Shown in pieces: positions 25,966 to 37,152 of a stretch of DNA of 64,000 nucleotides; position 1 is the stretch's first letter, and each line of letters begins with the position of its first letter. The stretch lies in the NCBI RefSeq assembly GCF_014656545.1, contig NZ_BNDS01000001.1:1-64000 (forward strand), given 5' to 3'. This stretch comes from Neobacillus kokaensis. Lineage in GTDB: Bacteria; Bacillota; Bacilli; Bacillales; Cytobacillaceae. The translations under genes and the position numbers were made by a program. The notes beneath the pieces are model-generated. The model was given only the letters and a program-made list of their open reading frames with translations, was not told the DNA's origin and made no database searches.

Positions 25966-26481
25966 ATGCCGTTAACGCCGTTAGATATTCATAATAAAGA
26001 ATTTAATAAAGGTTTTAGAGGGTACGACGAGGATGAAGTAAACGAATTCTTAGACCAAGTTATTAAAGATTATGAACTGGTCCTTCGAGAGAAGAAGGAA
26101 TTAGAAGAACGTTTAAATGATATGAACGACCGCCTGGGTCATTTTATAAATATTGAAGAAACACTGAATAAATCAATTGTAATTGCTCAGGAAGCTGGGG
26201 AAGAGGTCCGCCGTAATGCTCAAAAGGAAGCTAAGCTGATCATTAAAGAAGCCGAGAAAAATGCCGACCGAATTATTAATGAATCCCTGTCGAAGGCTAG
26301 AAAAATTGCTCTTGAAATAGAGGAGTTGAAGAAGCAGTCCAAGGTATTCCGCACCCGATTTAAAATGTTGATTGAAGCACAGCTTGATATGCTGAATACG
26401 GATGACTGGGATCACTTGTTAGAGTATGAAGTGGATGCAACAGAGTTAAAAATCCACGAAGAAGAAGATTCATTAGCTTGA
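25966..26481 (+). CDS. divIVA: polar and septal organiser DivIVA
   Basis: DivIVA is a coiled-coil protein that binds negatively curved membrane at poles and septa and places MinJ/MinCD and, in sporulation, RacA. The 171-residue protein has the conserved lipid-binding N-terminal domain (LTPLDIHNKEF, F17 and R18 in GFRGYDEDEVNEFLD) followed by long coiled coils (about 27-60 and 70-135) and an acidic tail. GGAGGTGG precedes the ATG. The ileS promoter -35 overlaps its stop codon. Confidence 0.96.
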   Translation: MPLTPLDIHNKEFNKGFRGYDEDEVNEFLDQVIKDYELVLREKKELEERLNDMNDRLGHFINIEETLNKSIVIAQEAGEEVRRNAQKEAKLIIKEAEKNADRIINESLSKARKIALEIEELKKQSKVFRTRFKMLIEAQLDMLNTDDWDHLLEYEVDATELKIHEEEDSLA

Positions 26482-26507
26482 CGAAAGGTGCTCTAGTAGC
26501 ATATAAT
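26478..26507 (+). promoter_or_regulatory. SigA promoter of the ileS leader
   Basis: TTGACG (26478-26483) and TATAAT (26502-26507) are 18 bases apart. The -35 overlaps the divIVA stop codon. Confidence 0.8.
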
Positions 26508-26513
26508 TTCTTA

Positions 26514-26791
26514 ACAAGTTATAAAGAATGGCAATGACGATGATTGGGACAGTACAATTTTTCACAAGCTTTTGAAGCGAATCAGGGAGAGTGAAAGCCT
26601 GATAAAGCCGATAAATTGGAAGATCACCCATGAGTTCCGGGCTGAACATTTTTTTCATAAGAAAAGTAAGCCTAGGCGTGTTATTCACGTTACGAATCAA
26701 AGAGGATGGAATTAATAGTTAGTTCCATCTATCAGGGTGGTACCGCGGGAATAAACCTTCTCGTCCCTATTTGGGATGAGAGGTTTTTTTT
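26514..26791 (+). ncRNA. T-box leader of ileS (isoleucine specifier ATC)
   Basis: The T-box sequence AGGGTGGTACCGCG is at 26734-26747. It pairs with the 3' end of uncharged tRNA and stabilises the antiterminator. The likely specifier codon is ATC at 26623-26625 in GAAGATCACCCATGAG, the usual context in ileS leaders. The terminator has arms at 26754-26767 and 26771-26784 (left arm AACCTTCTCGTCCC) with a T tail to 26791. Uncharged tRNA-Ile should permit readthrough into ileS. The region fills most of the 361-base gap before ileS. Confidence 0.93.
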
Positions 26792-26842
26792 ATTTGTCAA
26801 AATGTCTATTCTATTCAATAGTATGTAATTGGAGGAAGAAAG

Positions 26843-29614
26843 ATGGAATACAAAGATACGTTGCTAATGCCGAAAACAGAGTTTCCGATGCGCGGTAATC
26901 TTCCACAGCGCGAACCTGATTTACAAGCAAAATGGGAAGAAATGAATATTTATCAAAAAGTTCAAGAACGCACTAAAGGACGGCCGATATTTGTCCTGCA
27001 TGATGGACCTCCATATGCAAACGGGGATATCCATATGGGTCACGCGCTTAACAAAATTTTAAAGGATTTTATTGTCCGTTTTAAATCAATGAGCGGTTTC
27101 CATGCACCGTATGTGCCGGGATGGGATACACATGGACTGCCTATCGAGCAGGCATTAACCAATAAAGGTGTCAAAAGAAAAGAAATGACAGTTGCTGAAT
27201 TTCGTAAGCTTTGTACCGAATATGCGTATGAACAAATTGATAATCAGCGGTCGCAGTTTAAACGTCTCGGTGTTCGAGGTGATTGGAATAACCCATATAT
27301 TACACTGAAGCCGGAATATGAAGCGCAGCAAATTAAAGTTTTCGGTGAAATGGCGAAAAAGGGTTATATTTATAAAGGGTTAAAGCCCGTATATTGGTCC
27401 CCGTCAAGTGAGTCCGCGCTTGCTGAAGCAGAAATCGAATACAATGATAAGCGTTCCCCATCTATTTATGTTGCCTTTAAGGTGAAGGATGGCAAGGGGG
27501 TACTAGACCAGGAAACGGAAATTGTCATCTGGACAACAACACCTTGGACAATTCCAGCCAACTTAGGGATTTCGGTACATCCTGAGTTAACATACGTTGT
27601 GGTTAGCGAAAATGGACATAAATATTTAGTTGCTGAGAGCCTGCTTGAAGCTGTTACAAACGAAATTGGCTGGGAAAGCCCTGAGGTAGTACAGAAGGTA
27701 AAAGGTGCTGAATTAGAGAATGTCATTGCCAGCCACCCGTTATATGAGCGCGATTCATTAGTTATGCTTGGTGAGCATGTAACAACGGATGCCGGTACAG
27801 GCTGCGTTCATACAGCACCGGGTCACGGGGAAGATGACTTCCTGGTTGGTCAAAAATATGGCTTGGAAGTTCTTTGCCCTGTAGATGATAAGGGCTACAT
27901 GACAAGTGAAGCTCCGGGGTTTGAAGGTCTATTTTACGAAGATGCCAATAAACCAATCGGTCAAAAGCTTGAAGAAAATGGCGCGCTGTTAAAACTGACA
28001 TTCATAACCCACTCCTATCCGCATGATTGGAGAACAAAGAAGCCGGTCATTTTCCGTGCAACTGCTCAATGGTTTGCATCCATCAAGGATTTCCGTGAAC
28101 AATTGCTTGAGGCAGTGAAGGAGACAAAATGGGTACCTGCTTGGGGTGAAACCCGACTTTTCAACATGGTACGTGACCGCGGAGACTGGTGTATTTCTAG
28201 ACAGCGGGTATGGGGTGTACCGATTCCTGTTTTCTATGCAGAAAATGGTGAAGAAATTATTACGGATGAAACGATTAATTATGTGTCCGAATTATTCCGC
28301 CAGCATGGCTCGAATGTGTGGTTTGAGCGTGAGGCCAAGGACTTGCTGCCTGAAGGATTTACCCATCCTGGCAGTCCGAATGGCCGATTCACGAAAGAAA
28401 CAGATATCATGGATGTATGGTTTGACTCAGGTTCTTCACATCAAGCGGTTCTTGTTGAAAGAGAAGATTTAGTCCGACCGGCAGATCTTTACCTTGAAGG
28501 TTCCGATCAATACCGAGGCTGGTTCAACTCTTCGTTATCAACCGCTGTTGCTGTAACAGGAAAGGCCCCATATAAAGGGGTTTTAAGCCACGGCTTTGTG
28601 CTTGATGGCGAAGGTCGCAAAATGAGTAAATCACTAGGTAATGTCGTTGTCCCTGCGAAAGTTATGAATCAATTAGGGGCAGATATTCTAAGGCTATGGG
28701 TTGCATCTGTTGATTATCAGGCTGATGTACGTGTATCTGATGCAATATTGAAACAAGTTGCTGAGGTTTACCGCAAAATTCGTAATACCTTCCGTTTCTT
28801 GTTAGGAAACCTAGCTGATTTTGATCCGGGAAAAGATAAACTTCCTTACGAAGATTTGCGTGAAGTAGACCAATTTATGCTTGTTAAATTAAATAAACTC
28901 GTTAAGCATGTTCGTAATTCCTATGAAAATTACGACTACTCTGGTATTTATCATGCGGTAAACAATTTCTGTACCCTTGATTTAAGTTCTTTCTATTTAG
29001 ATTTTGCCAAAGATGTTTTATATATTGAAGCTAAGGACAATCATGAGCGCCGTGCAATTCAGACTGTATTATATGAATCTTTAGTTGCGCTGACAAAATT
29101 GGTGTCGCCAATTCTTTCGCATACCGCTGATGAAGTGTGGCCGTTTATCCCTGGAGTGACAGAGGAAAGTGTTCAATTAACAGATATGCCTGAATACCAA
29201 GAACTTGATGGAGCGAAGGCTTTAGAGGAAAAATGGTCAGCTTTCATGAAGCTTCGTGACGAAGTATTAAAAGCACTTGAAGAGGCGCGAAATGAGAAGA
29301 TAATTGGAAAATCGTTAACCGCTAAGGTAACTTTATATGTTAATGAAAAGACAAAAGCTCTTTTGGAGTCCATTCATGAAAGTTTTACCCAGTTATTTAT
29401 CGTTTCTGGATTTGAAGTTGCTGGGTACTATGAAGCCGCTCCTGAAAATGCTATAAAACTCGATTCAGCAGCCATTGTTGTAACCAAGGCTGAAGGGGAA
29501 ACATGTGAACGCTGCTGGGTTGTTACACCTGATGTTGGGAAAAACTCTGAACACCCAACACTTTGCTTACGCTGTGCCGATGTAGTAAAGGAAAACTATT
29601 CACAAAAGTTATAA
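26843..29614 (+). CDS. ileS: isoleucyl-tRNA synthetase
   Basis: IleS charges tRNA-Ile and edits valine. The 923-residue class I synthetase has HMGH at 64-67 in the HIGH position, KMSKS at 593-597, the editing domain with [11 protein letters not shown] and [12 protein letters not shown], and a C-terminal zinc finger with cysteines 888, 891, 908 and 911. It is the bacterial type with this zinc site. Expression is controlled by the T-box leader directly upstream, and a strong terminator follows. The ATG has GGAGGAAG. Confidence 0.98.
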   Translation: MEYKDTLLMPKTEFPMRGNLPQREPDLQAKWEEMNIYQKVQERTKGRPIFVLHDGPPYANGDIHMGHALNKILKDFIVRFKSMSGFHAPYVPGWDTHGLPIEQALTNKGVKRKEMTVAEFRKLCTEYAYEQIDNQRSQFKRLGVRGDWNNPYITLKPEYEAQQIKVFGEMAKKGYIYKGLKPVYWSPSSESALAEAEIEYNDKRSPSIYVAFKVKDGKGVLDQETEIVIWTTTPWTIPANLGISVHPELTYVVVSENGHKYLVAESLLEAVTNEIGWESPEVVQKVKGAELENVIASHPLYERDSLVMLGEHVTTDAGTGCVHTAPGHGEDDFLVGQKYGLEVLCPVDDKGYMTSEAPGFEGLFYEDANKPIGQKLEENGALLKLTFITHSYPHDWRTKKPVIFRATAQWFASIKDFREQLLEAVKETKWVPAWGETRLFNMVRDRGDWCISRQRVWGVPIPVFYAENGEEIITDETINYVSELFRQHGSNVWFEREAKDLLPEGFTHPGSPNGRFTKETDIMDVWFDSGSSHQAVLVEREDLVRPADLYLEGSDQYRGWFNSSLSTAVAVTGKAPYKGVLSHGFVLDGEGRKMSKSLGNVVVPAKVMNQLGADILRLWVASVDYQADVRVSDAILKQVAEVYRKIRNTFRFLLGNLADFDPGKDKLPYEDLREVDQFMLVKLNKLVKHVRNSYENYDYSGIYHAVNNFCTLDLSSFYLDFAKDVLYIEAKDNHERRAIQTVLYESLVALTKLVSPILSHTADEVWPFIPGVTEESVQLTDMPEYQELDGAKALEEKWSAFMKLRDEVLKALEEARNEKIIGKSLTAKVTLYVNEKTKALLESIHESFTQLFIVSGFEVAGYYEAAPENAIKLDSAAIVVTKAEGETCERCWVVTPDVGKNSEHPTLCLRCADVVKENYSQKL

Positions 29615-29621
29615 GCATGAG

Positions 29622-29650
29622 GCCCCTGTATTATTTACAGGGGCTTTTTT
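29622..29650 (+). terminator. intrinsic terminator after ileS
   Basis: GCCCCTGTA and TACAGGGGC form a perfect 9-bp stem with a 5-base loop and six T. Confidence 0.92.
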
Positions 29651-29693
29651 CCTTCTCCGTTAATTGTTGTCCGTGATGTCAAATGTTTTACCG

Positions 29694-29721
29694 TGTTAGC
29701 TTGAAGCTTGCGGAGATAATA
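29694..29721 (+). promoter_or_regulatory. candidate SigF/SigG promoter of the ylyA-like gene
   Basis: GGAGATAATA at 29712-29721 fits the forespore -10 pattern GGnnAnAMTR. TGTTA at 29694-29698 is an approximate -35 with a 13-base spacer. B. subtilis ylyA is made in the forespore under SigG. Confidence 0.45.
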
Positions 29722-29752
29722 AAACAAATGATGAAACGGAGGTAACGACATA

Positions 29753-30049
29753 ATGAATGCTGAGCAGGAAAAGATGTATTGGGAACTCCGTCAAACGAAA
29801 TATGAATTAGAACAATCACTACTCAAACAGAAGAAAAAGGACTGGTTTGTCAGCGTATTAGAAGCAGAACTTAAGGATGTACAGACGGCAATCAGTAAAA
29901 TCGAACATGGCAATTATGGTCATTGTGAAATCTCCGGGGAACTGATCTCGGATGATTTATTAAAGATGATCCCTACTCTAAAATCACTCAAAGACTCCGA
30001 AAACATTGAAACTTTTTATAAAAAACCAATTCTTGCTCCATTTTCATAA
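29753..30049 (+). CDS. ylyA: YlyA-like DksA/TraR-family protein without zinc finger
   Basis: The 98-residue protein has an N-terminal helical coiled coil (about 1-55, with EQEKMYWELRQTKYELEQSL) and a C-terminal NYGHCEISGELISDDLLKMIPT segment like the YGxCxxCGxxI zinc finger of DksA/TraR. Only one cysteine remains, so zinc cannot be held in the usual way. B. subtilis YlyA, at the same locus between ileS and lspA, binds RNA polymerase and affects germination genes. Same position and architecture support the call; this protein is somewhat shorter. The ATG follows ACGGAGGTAACG. Confidence 0.7.
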   Translation: MNAEQEKMYWELRQTKYELEQSLLKQKKKDWFVSVLEAELKDVQTAISKIEHGNYGHCEISGELISDDLLKMIPTLKSLKDSENIETFYKKPILAPFS

Positions 30050-30056
30050 CGTTACA

Positions 30057-30086
30057 TTGTTGTTTTGCGATTAAGTATGCTAAAAT
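30057..30086 (+). promoter_or_regulatory. candidate SigA promoter of lspA
   Basis: TTGTTG (30057-30062), 18-base spacer, TAAAAT (30081-30086) with a TGC just before it that makes an extended -10. Confidence 0.55.
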
Positions 30087-30125
30087 TCTAAGGAAGAAAG
30101 TCATGTTATGTGGGGGTATTTCTTA

Positions 30126-30617
30126 GTGTTTTATTATTTAATCGCACTTTTTGTCATTGTTTTAGACCAGATAACCAAATGGTTAATCGAACACAAAATG
30201 TATCTAGGAGAAAGTATTCCACTTATAGACAATTTTTTATATATCACTTCTCATCGCAATCGCGGAGCCGCATGGGGTATTCTGCAAGGGCAAATGTGGC
30301 TTTTTTACATTATTACCATCATTGTTATTATCGGTATTATGTATTATCTGCATAAAGCGGCAAGAGGCAAGAGGCTGTTAGGTGTTTCCTTGTCCCTAAT
30401 GCTGGGTGGTGCGATTGGGAACTTTATCGACCGAGTCATTCGCAAGGAAGTTGTTGATTTTATTCATACATATATTTTCGGCTATAATTTCCCTGTATTT
30501 AATATTGCAGATTCGGCCCTAGTCATTGGCGTAGGACTTTTAATGATTCAGATGCTGCTTGAAGAAAGACAATCAAAGGAGAAAACATATGGAGAAAATG
30601 GAACACACCGTTCTTGA
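30126..30617 (+). CDS. lspA: lipoprotein signal peptidase LspA
   Basis: LspA is the membrane aspartyl protease that removes signal peptides from prolipoproteins. The protein (163 residues from the GTG at 30126) has four transmembrane segments and the conserved [23 protein letters not shown] and [11 protein letters not shown] motifs, including the catalytic aspartates in the last two. ATG 30108 is an alternative start adding 6 residues; GGGGGT before 30126 and homology favour the GTG. The last 29 bases overlap the next gene. Confidence 0.95.
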   Translation: MFYYLIALFVIVLDQITKWLIEHKMYLGESIPLIDNFLYITSHRNRGAAWGILQGQMWLFYIITIIVIIGIMYYLHKAARGKRLLGVSLSLMLGGAIGNFIDRVIRKEVVDFIHTYIFGYNFPVFNIADSALVIGVGLLMIQMLLEERQSKEKTYGENGTHRS

Positions 30618-31494
30618 TGAACAGCAGGGCGACCGCATTGATAAGATTATTTCTGGGTTAGATGATGAATGGTCAAGGACTCAGGTTCAGCAATGGATTA
30701 AAGAAGGGGCAGTACTTGTAAATGGAAAAACTGTAAAAACCAATTACAAATGCAGTTTGAATGATGTTATTAAAATTTCAATTCCTGAACCAGAGGAACT
30801 GGATGTCATTCCAGAAGAAATGGATCTAGACATATATTATGAAGATAAAGATGTTTTAGTGGTGAATAAACCAAGAGGAATGGTCGTTCATCCTGCACCA
30901 GGACATATGACTGGAACTCTTGTCAATGGTTTAATGGCTCATTGTAAAGATTTATCTGGCATTAACGGAGTATTAAGACCGGGTATTGTTCACCGTATTG
31001 ATAAAGATACATCCGGTTTATTGATGGTGGCTAAAAATGATTTGGCTCACGAGAGTCTTGTTAATCAGCTGGTAGAAAAAACGGTAACAAGAAAATACAA
31101 AGCGATTGTCCACGGAGTTATCCCTCATGATTTCGGCACGATTGATGCACCACTAGGGAGGGACAGTAAGGACCGGCAAAGCATGGCGGTGGTAGATAAT
31201 GGGAAGCATGCTGTCACCCACTTTCAGGTGCTTGAAAGGTTTAATGACTTTACGTTCGTTGAATGTCAACTAGAAACGGGAAGAACACATCAGATTCGAG
31301 TCCACATGAAATATATTGGCTACCCGCTTGCTGGAGATCCTAAATATGGACCAAAGAAAACGCTGGATCTAAACGGCCAAGCTCTTCATGCCGGTGTTCT
31401 TGGTTTTATACATCCAAGAACAAATGAATATCTTGAATTTGAAGCGCCGCTGCCTGATGAGATGGAATACCTTCTTACACAGCTAAGAAAATAA
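30589..31494 (+). CDS. rluD: RluD-type 23S rRNA pseudouridine synthase (YlyB)
   Basis: The 301-residue protein has an N-terminal S4 RNA-binding domain (about 13-70) and a catalytic domain with [16 protein letters not shown] containing the active-site Asp, plus [12 protein letters not shown], typical of the RluA/RluC/RluD family. It probably modifies uridines in helix 69 of 23S rRNA; exact sites are inferred from the family. The ATG at 30589 has AAAGGAG inside lspA, so translation is coupled. The pyr operon promoter starts just after its stop. Confidence 0.9.
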   Translation: MEKMEHTVLDEQQGDRIDKIISGLDDEWSRTQVQQWIKEGAVLVNGKTVKTNYKCSLNDVIKISIPEPEELDVIPEEMDLDIYYEDKDVLVVNKPRGMVVHPAPGHMTGTLVNGLMAHCKDLSGINGVLRPGIVHRIDKDTSGLLMVAKNDLAHESLVNQLVEKTVTRKYKAIVHGVIPHDFGTIDAPLGRDSKDRQSMAVVDNGKHAVTHFQVLERFNDFTFVECQLETGRTHQIRVHMKYIGYPLAGDPKYGPKKTLDLNGQALHAGVLGFIHPRTNEYLEFEAPLPDEMEYLLTQLRK

Positions 31495-31497
31495 TCA

Positions 31498-31526
31498 TTG
31501 ACAAATTGCCTTTAATAAAGTAAGAT
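31498..31526 (+). promoter_or_regulatory. SigA promoter of the pyr operon
   Basis: TTGACA (31498-31503), 17-base spacer, TAAGAT (31521-31526). This is a near-consensus promoter feeding the first PyrR attenuator. Confidence 0.85.
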
Positions 31527-31532
31527 TTCATT

Positions 31533-31650
31533 AGTTGAATAAGCCTTTAAGATCAGTCCCGTGAGGCTGAGAAGGATACGGATATTGGGTTTTGCACCCA
31601 TTTATTACAGAATCATTGTACCTCTCGCCACGAACGGTGAGAGGTTTTTT
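31533..31650 (+). promoter_or_regulatory. PyrR attenuator 1 (leader of pyrR)
   Basis: The PyrR-binding loop AGTCCCGTGAGGCT (31555-31568) fits ARUCCnGnGAGGYU. The terminator has 10-base arms ACCTCTCGCC (31620-31629) and GGTGAGAGGT (31636-31645), then T. PyrR with UMP or UTP binds the loop and favours the terminator. Confidence 0.93.
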
Positions 31651-31678
31651 AGTTACTATAATAAAGAAGGTGACTTAG

Positions 31679-32221
<543 letters not shown>

Positions 32222-32234
32222 ATATTTACCCTTT

Positions 32235-32329
32235 TAAATGCAGTCCTGAGAGTCTGACAAAGGGGGATATGCCAATTCTTATGGCATTACAAAACCCTCT
32301 TTGTACTTTATGGACATAGAGGGTTTTTT
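32235..32329 (+). promoter_or_regulatory. PyrR attenuator 2 (between pyrR and pyrP)
   Basis: The binding loop AGTCCTGAGAGTCT (32242-32255) has GT in place of the more common GG. The terminator arms are AAAACCCTCT (32291-32300) and AGAGGGTTTT (32318-32327), with a T tail. Confidence 0.9.
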
Positions 32330-32384
32330 ATTTTAAAAAGTGTAGAAAATAATAGTACCATTCATCATATCAGGGGAGATCAAT

Positions 32385-33698
32385 ATGAACAACCAACCAA
32401 TATTAGACATCGACGATAAACCGAAACCACTTCAATGGTTGACCCTAAGTATACAGCATTTATTTGCCATGTTTGGTGCAACCATTCTAGTTCCATATTT
32501 AGTGGGCTTAGATCCGGCAATCGCCTTAATCTCAAGCGGACTCGGAACATTAGCATTTTTAATTATTACTAAATTTCAAGTTCCTGCCTATTTAGGTTCT
32601 TCATTTGCCTATATTATCCCAATAAAGTTTTTAAATGAATCGTTGGGTCCAGGTGCGGCAATGGCAGGTACCTTCCTTGTAGGACTTGTATATGGAATTA
32701 TAGCTTTGATTATCAGGAAAGCTGGATACCGCTGGATCATGAATTTGCTTCCACCAATTGTGGTTGGACCTGTTATTATTGTTATTGGCTTGTCTGTTGC
32801 AGGGACAGCTGTTGGAATGGCAACAAATAATCCAGCTGGAAACTATAGCGTGCTTCACTTCTCGGTTGCTTTAGTAACCCTAGCTGCCACGATTACTTTC
32901 TCGATATTTGCGAAAAAAATATTAAGTATTATTCCGATATTAGCTGGAATCGTTGTTGGATATGTATACGCACTGCTTGTCGGGGTTGTTGATTTTGCAC
33001 CAGTATTGAAAGCAGATTGGTTTGAAATGCCGCAGTTTATTATCCCATTTGTAAGCTTTGAAGTAAAATTCACATGGGATATCTTCTGGCTAATGGTGCC
33101 AGTAGCAATTGTCACCATTTCCGAACATATCGGACACCAGCTTATACTAAGCAAAGTTGTAGGCCGCGACTATATTAAAGAGCCAGGTCTGCACCGGTCT
33201 ATTCTTGGTGATGGAACAGCATCTATTATTTCCGCCTTAGTAGGCGGGCCGCCTAAAACAACTTATGGTGAAAACATCGGTGTCCTAGCCATTACCCGTG
33301 TCTATAGTGTCTATGTGCTAGCAGGAGCAGCCGTGTTTGCGATTATCTTTGGGTTTATTGGTAAAATAACTGCTCTCATCCATAGTATTCCTACCCCGGT
33401 AATGGGTGGTGTATCCATCCTGTTATTTGGAATCATCGCTTCATCAGGATTAAGAATGTTGGTTGACAGTAAAATTGACTTTGATGATAAACGAAATCTC
33501 GTGATCGCTTCCGTGATTTTAATTATTGGAATTGGTGGTGCAGTTCTGAAACTGCCATTTAAGGATATTCAAATTCAAGGGATGGCTTTAGCGGCAATTT
33601 TCGGAGTGTTATTAAACGTCATACTTCCAGGAAGACCAAAAGTAAGTGAGAATATGTTTGAAACTGAAGAATCAAATGATGATATAAAAACTGCATAA
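32385..33698 (+). CDS. pyrP: uracil permease PyrP
   Basis: PyrP is a proton-linked uracil transporter of the nucleobase-ascorbate (NCS2/UraA) family in the cytoplasmic membrane. The 437-residue protein has about 12-14 hydrophobic segments, the SISEHIGH-like motif TISEHIGHQL with the functional Glu and His, and the GGPPKTTYGENIG segment typical of uracil-specific members. GGGGAG precedes the ATG. Its expression is set by attenuator 2. Confidence 0.96.
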   Translation: MNNQPILDIDDKPKPLQWLTLSIQHLFAMFGATILVPYLVGLDPAIALISSGLGTLAFLIITKFQVPAYLGSSFAYIIPIKFLNESLGPGAAMAGTFLVGLVYGIIALIIRKAGYRWIMNLLPPIVVGPVIIVIGLSVAGTAVGMATNNPAGNYSVLHFSVALVTLAATITFSIFAKKILSIIPILAGIVVGYVYALLVGVVDFAPVLKADWFEMPQFIIPFVSFEVKFTWDIFWLMVPVAIVTISEHIGHQLILSKVVGRDYIKEPGLHRSILGDGTASIISALVGGPPKTTYGENIGVLAITRVYSVYVLAGAAVFAIIFGFIGKITALIHSIPTPVMGGVSILLFGIIASSGLRMLVDSKIDFDDKRNLVIASVILIIGIGGAVLKLPFKDIQIQGMALAAIFGVLLNVILPGRPKVSENMFETEESNDDIKTA

Positions 33699-33714
33699 TT
33701 GTAGGCAACCTTTT

Positions 33715-33831
33715 AAAAGAAGTCCAGAGAGGCTTATAAGGGTGTAATGATTATAATGAGGGGATTCCTGTCTTGAACCTTCATTAATAATAATTTCTTG
33801 CACCCTGATCTAATGGTCAGGGTCTTTTTTT
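33715..33831 (+). promoter_or_regulatory. PyrR attenuator 3 (between pyrP and pyrB)
   Basis: The binding loop AGTCCAGAGAGGCT is at 33721-33734. The terminator arms start at ACCCTGATC (33802) and end with GGTCAGGGT (33823), followed by a run of T. Confidence 0.92.
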
Positions 33832-33860
33832 ACCCAATACATAATAACGGGGGGATAAAA

Positions 33861-34805
33861 ATGATAAACCACTTGTTTACTACAAACGAATTAAAGGTGG
33901 AAGAGATTCAACAAATCTTAGCAGATGCTATGAAGTTTTCAGAAGGTATGGTATGGAAGCCAGAGGGTCAGATGTTTTCTGCTAACTTGTTTTTTGAAAA
34001 TAGCACTAGAACAAAATGCAGTTTTGAAGTTGCAGAAAGAAGATTAGGTTTAAGTGTCATTCCATTTGAAGTTCAAACCTCCAGCGTTCAAAAGGGAGAG
34101 ACTCTTTATGATACAGTTAAAACACTTGAAGCAATAGGTGTGAATACACTTGTCATTCGCCATGGACAGGATCGCTACTTTGATGAGCTCGTTGGCAGAG
34201 TCAATATCCCCATCATTAATGGAGGAGATGGCTGTGGGCATCATCCAACACAATCACTCCTCGATTTATTAACCATTTATCAAGAGTTTGGACGATTTGC
34301 TGGTCTAAAAATAGCCATTATTGGGGATATCAGACACAGTCGAGTTGCCCGTTCTAATGCAGATGCCTTAACAAGACTTGGGGCAGAAGTGGTTTTCTCA
34401 GGACCAGAAGAATGGTTTGACCAACACAGCTTAAGCTCACAAAAATTTAAACCAATCGATGAAGCAGTCCTACAAGCAGATGTTGTCATGCTCTTAAGAG
34501 TTCAGCATGAGAGGCATCAAAAAAAGGGGAGCTTTACTGCTGCAGATTACCATCGACAATTTGGGCTTACATTAGACAGGGAAAAGCAAATGATGTCCCA
34601 TGCAATCATTATGCATCCCGCTCCTGTCAATCGAAATGTAGAAATAGCGGATAGTCTTGTCGAATGCAAACGTTCAAGGATATTTAAACAAATGGAAAAT
34701 GGCGTTTACGTCAGAATGGCTGTACTAAAAAGATCACTCGAAAGCATACAAGGAGGATATACTAATGAAAATTCTTATTCAGAACGCCAATTATCTAGCA
34801 TATGA
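33861..34805 (+). CDS. pyrB: aspartate carbamoyltransferase PyrB
   Basis: PyrB joins carbamoyl phosphate and aspartate to give carbamoyl aspartate. The 314-residue catalytic chain has the carbamoyl phosphate motif [13 protein letters not shown] (about 47-59), the KGETLYDT loop, the HPTQSLLDL segment and the C-terminal [11 protein letters not shown]. In-frame codons reach TTG 33798 but that overlaps the terminator; ATG 33861 has GGGGGG upstream. The 3' end overlaps pyrC by 41 bases. No regulatory-chain gene (pyrI) is present, as usual in Bacillus. Confidence 0.96.
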   Translation: MINHLFTTNELKVEEIQQILADAMKFSEGMVWKPEGQMFSANLFFENSTRTKCSFEVAERRLGLSVIPFEVQTSSVQKGETLYDTVKTLEAIGVNTLVIRHGQDRYFDELVGRVNIPIINGGDGCGHHPTQSLLDLLTIYQEFGRFAGLKIAIIGDIRHSRVARSNADALTRLGAEVVFSGPEEWFDQHSLSSQKFKPIDEAVLQADVVMLLRVQHERHQKKGSFTAADYHRQFGLTLDREKQMMSHAIIMHPAPVNRNVEIADSLVECKRSRIFKQMENGVYVRMAVLKRSLESIQGGYTNENSYSERQLSSI

Positions 34806-36042
34806 GGGAGTAACAAAAGAGGCAGATATTTTAATTGAGGACGGCATTATTACGAAAATCAATCCAAAGATCAACACAACCGTAGATCGTACGATAGATG
34901 CTGCTGGGAAACTGGTTTCACCTGGATTTATTGATCTGCATGTTCATCTCCGCGAACCGGGCGGTGAGAAAAAAGAAACGATTGCAACTGGAACTCTTTC
35001 TGCAGCAAAAGGAGGCTTTACAACGGTTGCCGCAATGCCGAATACTAGACCGGTTCCTGATTCTAAAGAACAAATGGAATGGCTGCAAAATCGAATCCAA
35101 GAAACCGCAAATGTGCGAGTTTTACCTTATGCGTCTATTACTGTTAGACAGATAGGTAATGAACTGACAGATTTTGAAGCGTTAAAAGCAGCAGGTGCAT
35201 TTGCCTTTACGGACGATGGGGTGGGGGTTCAATCAGCTGATATGATGCTTGCTGCAATGCGTAAGGCAGCGGAGGTAAATATGGCAATCGTAGCCCACTG
35301 TGAGGAAAATACTCTTATAAATAAGGGGTGTGTCCATGAAGGTTCCTTTTCAAAGAAGAACGGCTTGAACGGCATTCCATCTGTATGTGAATCTGTGCAG
35401 ATTGCCAGGGATGTGCTTCTTGCAGAAGCTGCTGGCTGTCATTACCATGTCTGTCATATCAGTACAAAGGAATCCGTTCGCGTGGTAAGAGATGCGAAAA
35501 GAGCAGGAATTAAAGTAACTGCAGAAGTAACACCGCATCACTTACTATTATCTCAGGATGATATCCCTGGTTTAGATGCGAATTACAAAATGAATCCGCC
35601 GCTTCGTGATACTTCTGACCGTGAAGCCTTAATAGAAGGCCTTTTGGATGGGACCATCGATTTTATTGCAACGGATCATGCACCACATACGGAAGCGGAA
35701 AAAAGTGAAGGAATGGAATTGGCACCATTCGGAATTGTCGGCCTAGAAACTGCCTTTCCATTGTTATACACACATTTTGTTCTAAAAAATATTATTTCAC
35801 TCGAGCAATTAATTGACTATTTAACGAAAAAACCAGCGGAAGCATTTGATCTTCCATATGGAAGAATCGAAGAAGGTGCGATTGCTGACCTTGTTCTGCT
35901 TAATGTAAGTGAAGAAAAAGAAATTAATCCTGAAGAGTTTTTATCAAAAGGAAAAAATACGCCATTTACAGGCTGGAAATGTAAAGGATGGCCGGAAATG
36001 ACAATAGCAAACGGCCAAATAGTTTGGGAAAAGGAGTTGTAA
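34765..36042 (+). CDS. pyrC: dihydroorotase PyrC
   Basis: PyrC closes carbamoyl aspartate to dihydroorotate. The 425-residue class I dihydroorotase has the metal-binding [10 protein letters not shown] (about 57-66), a PNTRP substrate segment, and later histidines in AHCEEN, HVCHIST and the ATDHAPH motif with catalytic Asp. AAGGAGGATA lies inside the pyrB end, so the two are co-translated. Confidence 0.97.
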   Translation: MKILIQNANYLAYEGVTKEADILIEDGIITKINPKINTTVDRTIDAAGKLVSPGFIDLHVHLREPGGEKKETIATGTLSAAKGGFTTVAAMPNTRPVPDSKEQMEWLQNRIQETANVRVLPYASITVRQIGNELTDFEALKAAGAFAFTDDGVGVQSADMMLAAMRKAAEVNMAIVAHCEENTLINKGCVHEGSFSKKNGLNGIPSVCESVQIARDVLLAEAAGCHYHVCHISTKESVRVVRDAKRAGIKVTAEVTPHHLLLSQDDIPGLDANYKMNPPLRDTSDREALIEGLLDGTIDFIATDHAPHTEAEKSEGMELAPFGIVGLETAFPLLYTHFVLKNIISLEQLIDYLTKKPAEAFDLPYGRIEEGAIADLVLLNVSEEKEINPEEFLSKGKNTPFTGWKCKGWPEMTIANGQIVWEKEL

Positions 36043-36045
36043 TGT

Positions 36046-37152
36046 ATGAAAGCACAACTGATTTTAGAAGATGGCACGATATTTGTTGGAGACGGATTCG
36101 GCAGCCATATGGATACTATAGGAGAGGTTGTCTTTAATACAGGAATGACAGGCTATCAAGAAATTCTTTCTGATCCCTCCTATTGCGGACAAATTGTCAT
36201 GCTTACCTATCCGCTGATTGGAAATTATGGAATTAATCGTGATGACTTTGAATCCATTAATCCGGCAGTAAAAGGACTTATTGTCAAAGAAGCAACTGAC
36301 TTCCCGTCCAACTGGAGAAGTGAATTTACGATTGACGAGTATTTAAAAAAGAAAAATATCCCTGGAATTGCTGGAATCGATACACGAAAATTAACCAGGA
36401 TTATTCGCAACCAAGGGACTGTTAAAGGTGCAATCTGCAGTATTGAGTCTGACCCAAGCGAGGTTATTCGACAATTACGACAAACAAGACTTCCGATTGA
36501 TCAAGTAAGAAGGGTTTCAACAAAAAATCCATATCCTAGTCCTGGTAGAGGAAAGAGAATCGTTCTAGTTGATTTTGGAATGAAGCATGGCATTTTACGT
36601 GAATTAAATAAACGTGATTGTGATGTTGTAGTGGTACCGTATCACACAACAGCAGACGAAATTCTGCAATTACGACCAGACGGAATTATGCTTACAAATG
36701 GACCTGGGGATCCCAAAGATGTTCCTGAAGGCATCCATATGATTCAGCAAATCCTTGGGAGAGTTCCGATTTTTGGTATTTGTCTTGGCCACCAGCTATT
36801 TGCTCTTGCATGCGGGGCCAACACTATCAAAATGAAGTTTGGCCATCGCGGGTCAAATCATCCTGTTAAAAACCTTGCTACCGGAAAGATTGCGATTACT
36901 TCTCAAAACCATGGATATACGGTCGAGGAAAAGTCTTTAAAAAATACAAGATTATCGGTTACTCATATTGCATTAAATGATGGAACCATCGAAGGATTGG
37001 AACATTTAGATTATCCGGCCTTTACTGTCCAATATCACCCTGAGGCATCCCCGGGTCCAGAGGATGCGAGCAATTTATTTGATCAATTTTTCGCAATGAT
37101 TGAATCTAAAAAACAGGAGGTTGCAGCAACATGCCAAAACGTACAGATATAA
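36046..37152 (+). CDS. pyrAA: carbamoyl phosphate synthase small subunit (pyrimidine-specific)
   Basis: This is the glutaminase subunit, 368 residues, that feeds ammonia to the large subunit. It has the N-terminal CPSase domain ([14 protein letters not shown]) and a class I glutamine amidotransferase domain with GICLGHQL, nucleophile Cys246, and the [10 protein letters not shown] histidine-glutamate pair. It starts 3 bases after pyrC and overlaps pyrAB by 22 bases. Its place inside the PyrR-controlled operon marks the pyrimidine-specific enzyme rather than an arginine-specific one. Confidence 0.96.
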   Translation: MKAQLILEDGTIFVGDGFGSHMDTIGEVVFNTGMTGYQEILSDPSYCGQIVMLTYPLIGNYGINRDDFESINPAVKGLIVKEATDFPSNWRSEFTIDEYLKKKNIPGIAGIDTRKLTRIIRNQGTVKGAICSIESDPSEVIRQLRQTRLPIDQVRRVSTKNPYPSPGRGKRIVLVDFGMKHGILRELNKRDCDVVVVPYHTTADEILQLRPDGIMLTNGPGDPKDVPEGIHMIQQILGRVPIFGICLGHQLFALACGANTIKMKFGHRGSNHPVKNLATGKIAITSQNHGYTVEEKSLKNTRLSVTHIALNDGTIEGLEHLDYPAFTVQYHPEASPGPEDASNLFDQFFAMIESKKQEVAATCQNVQI

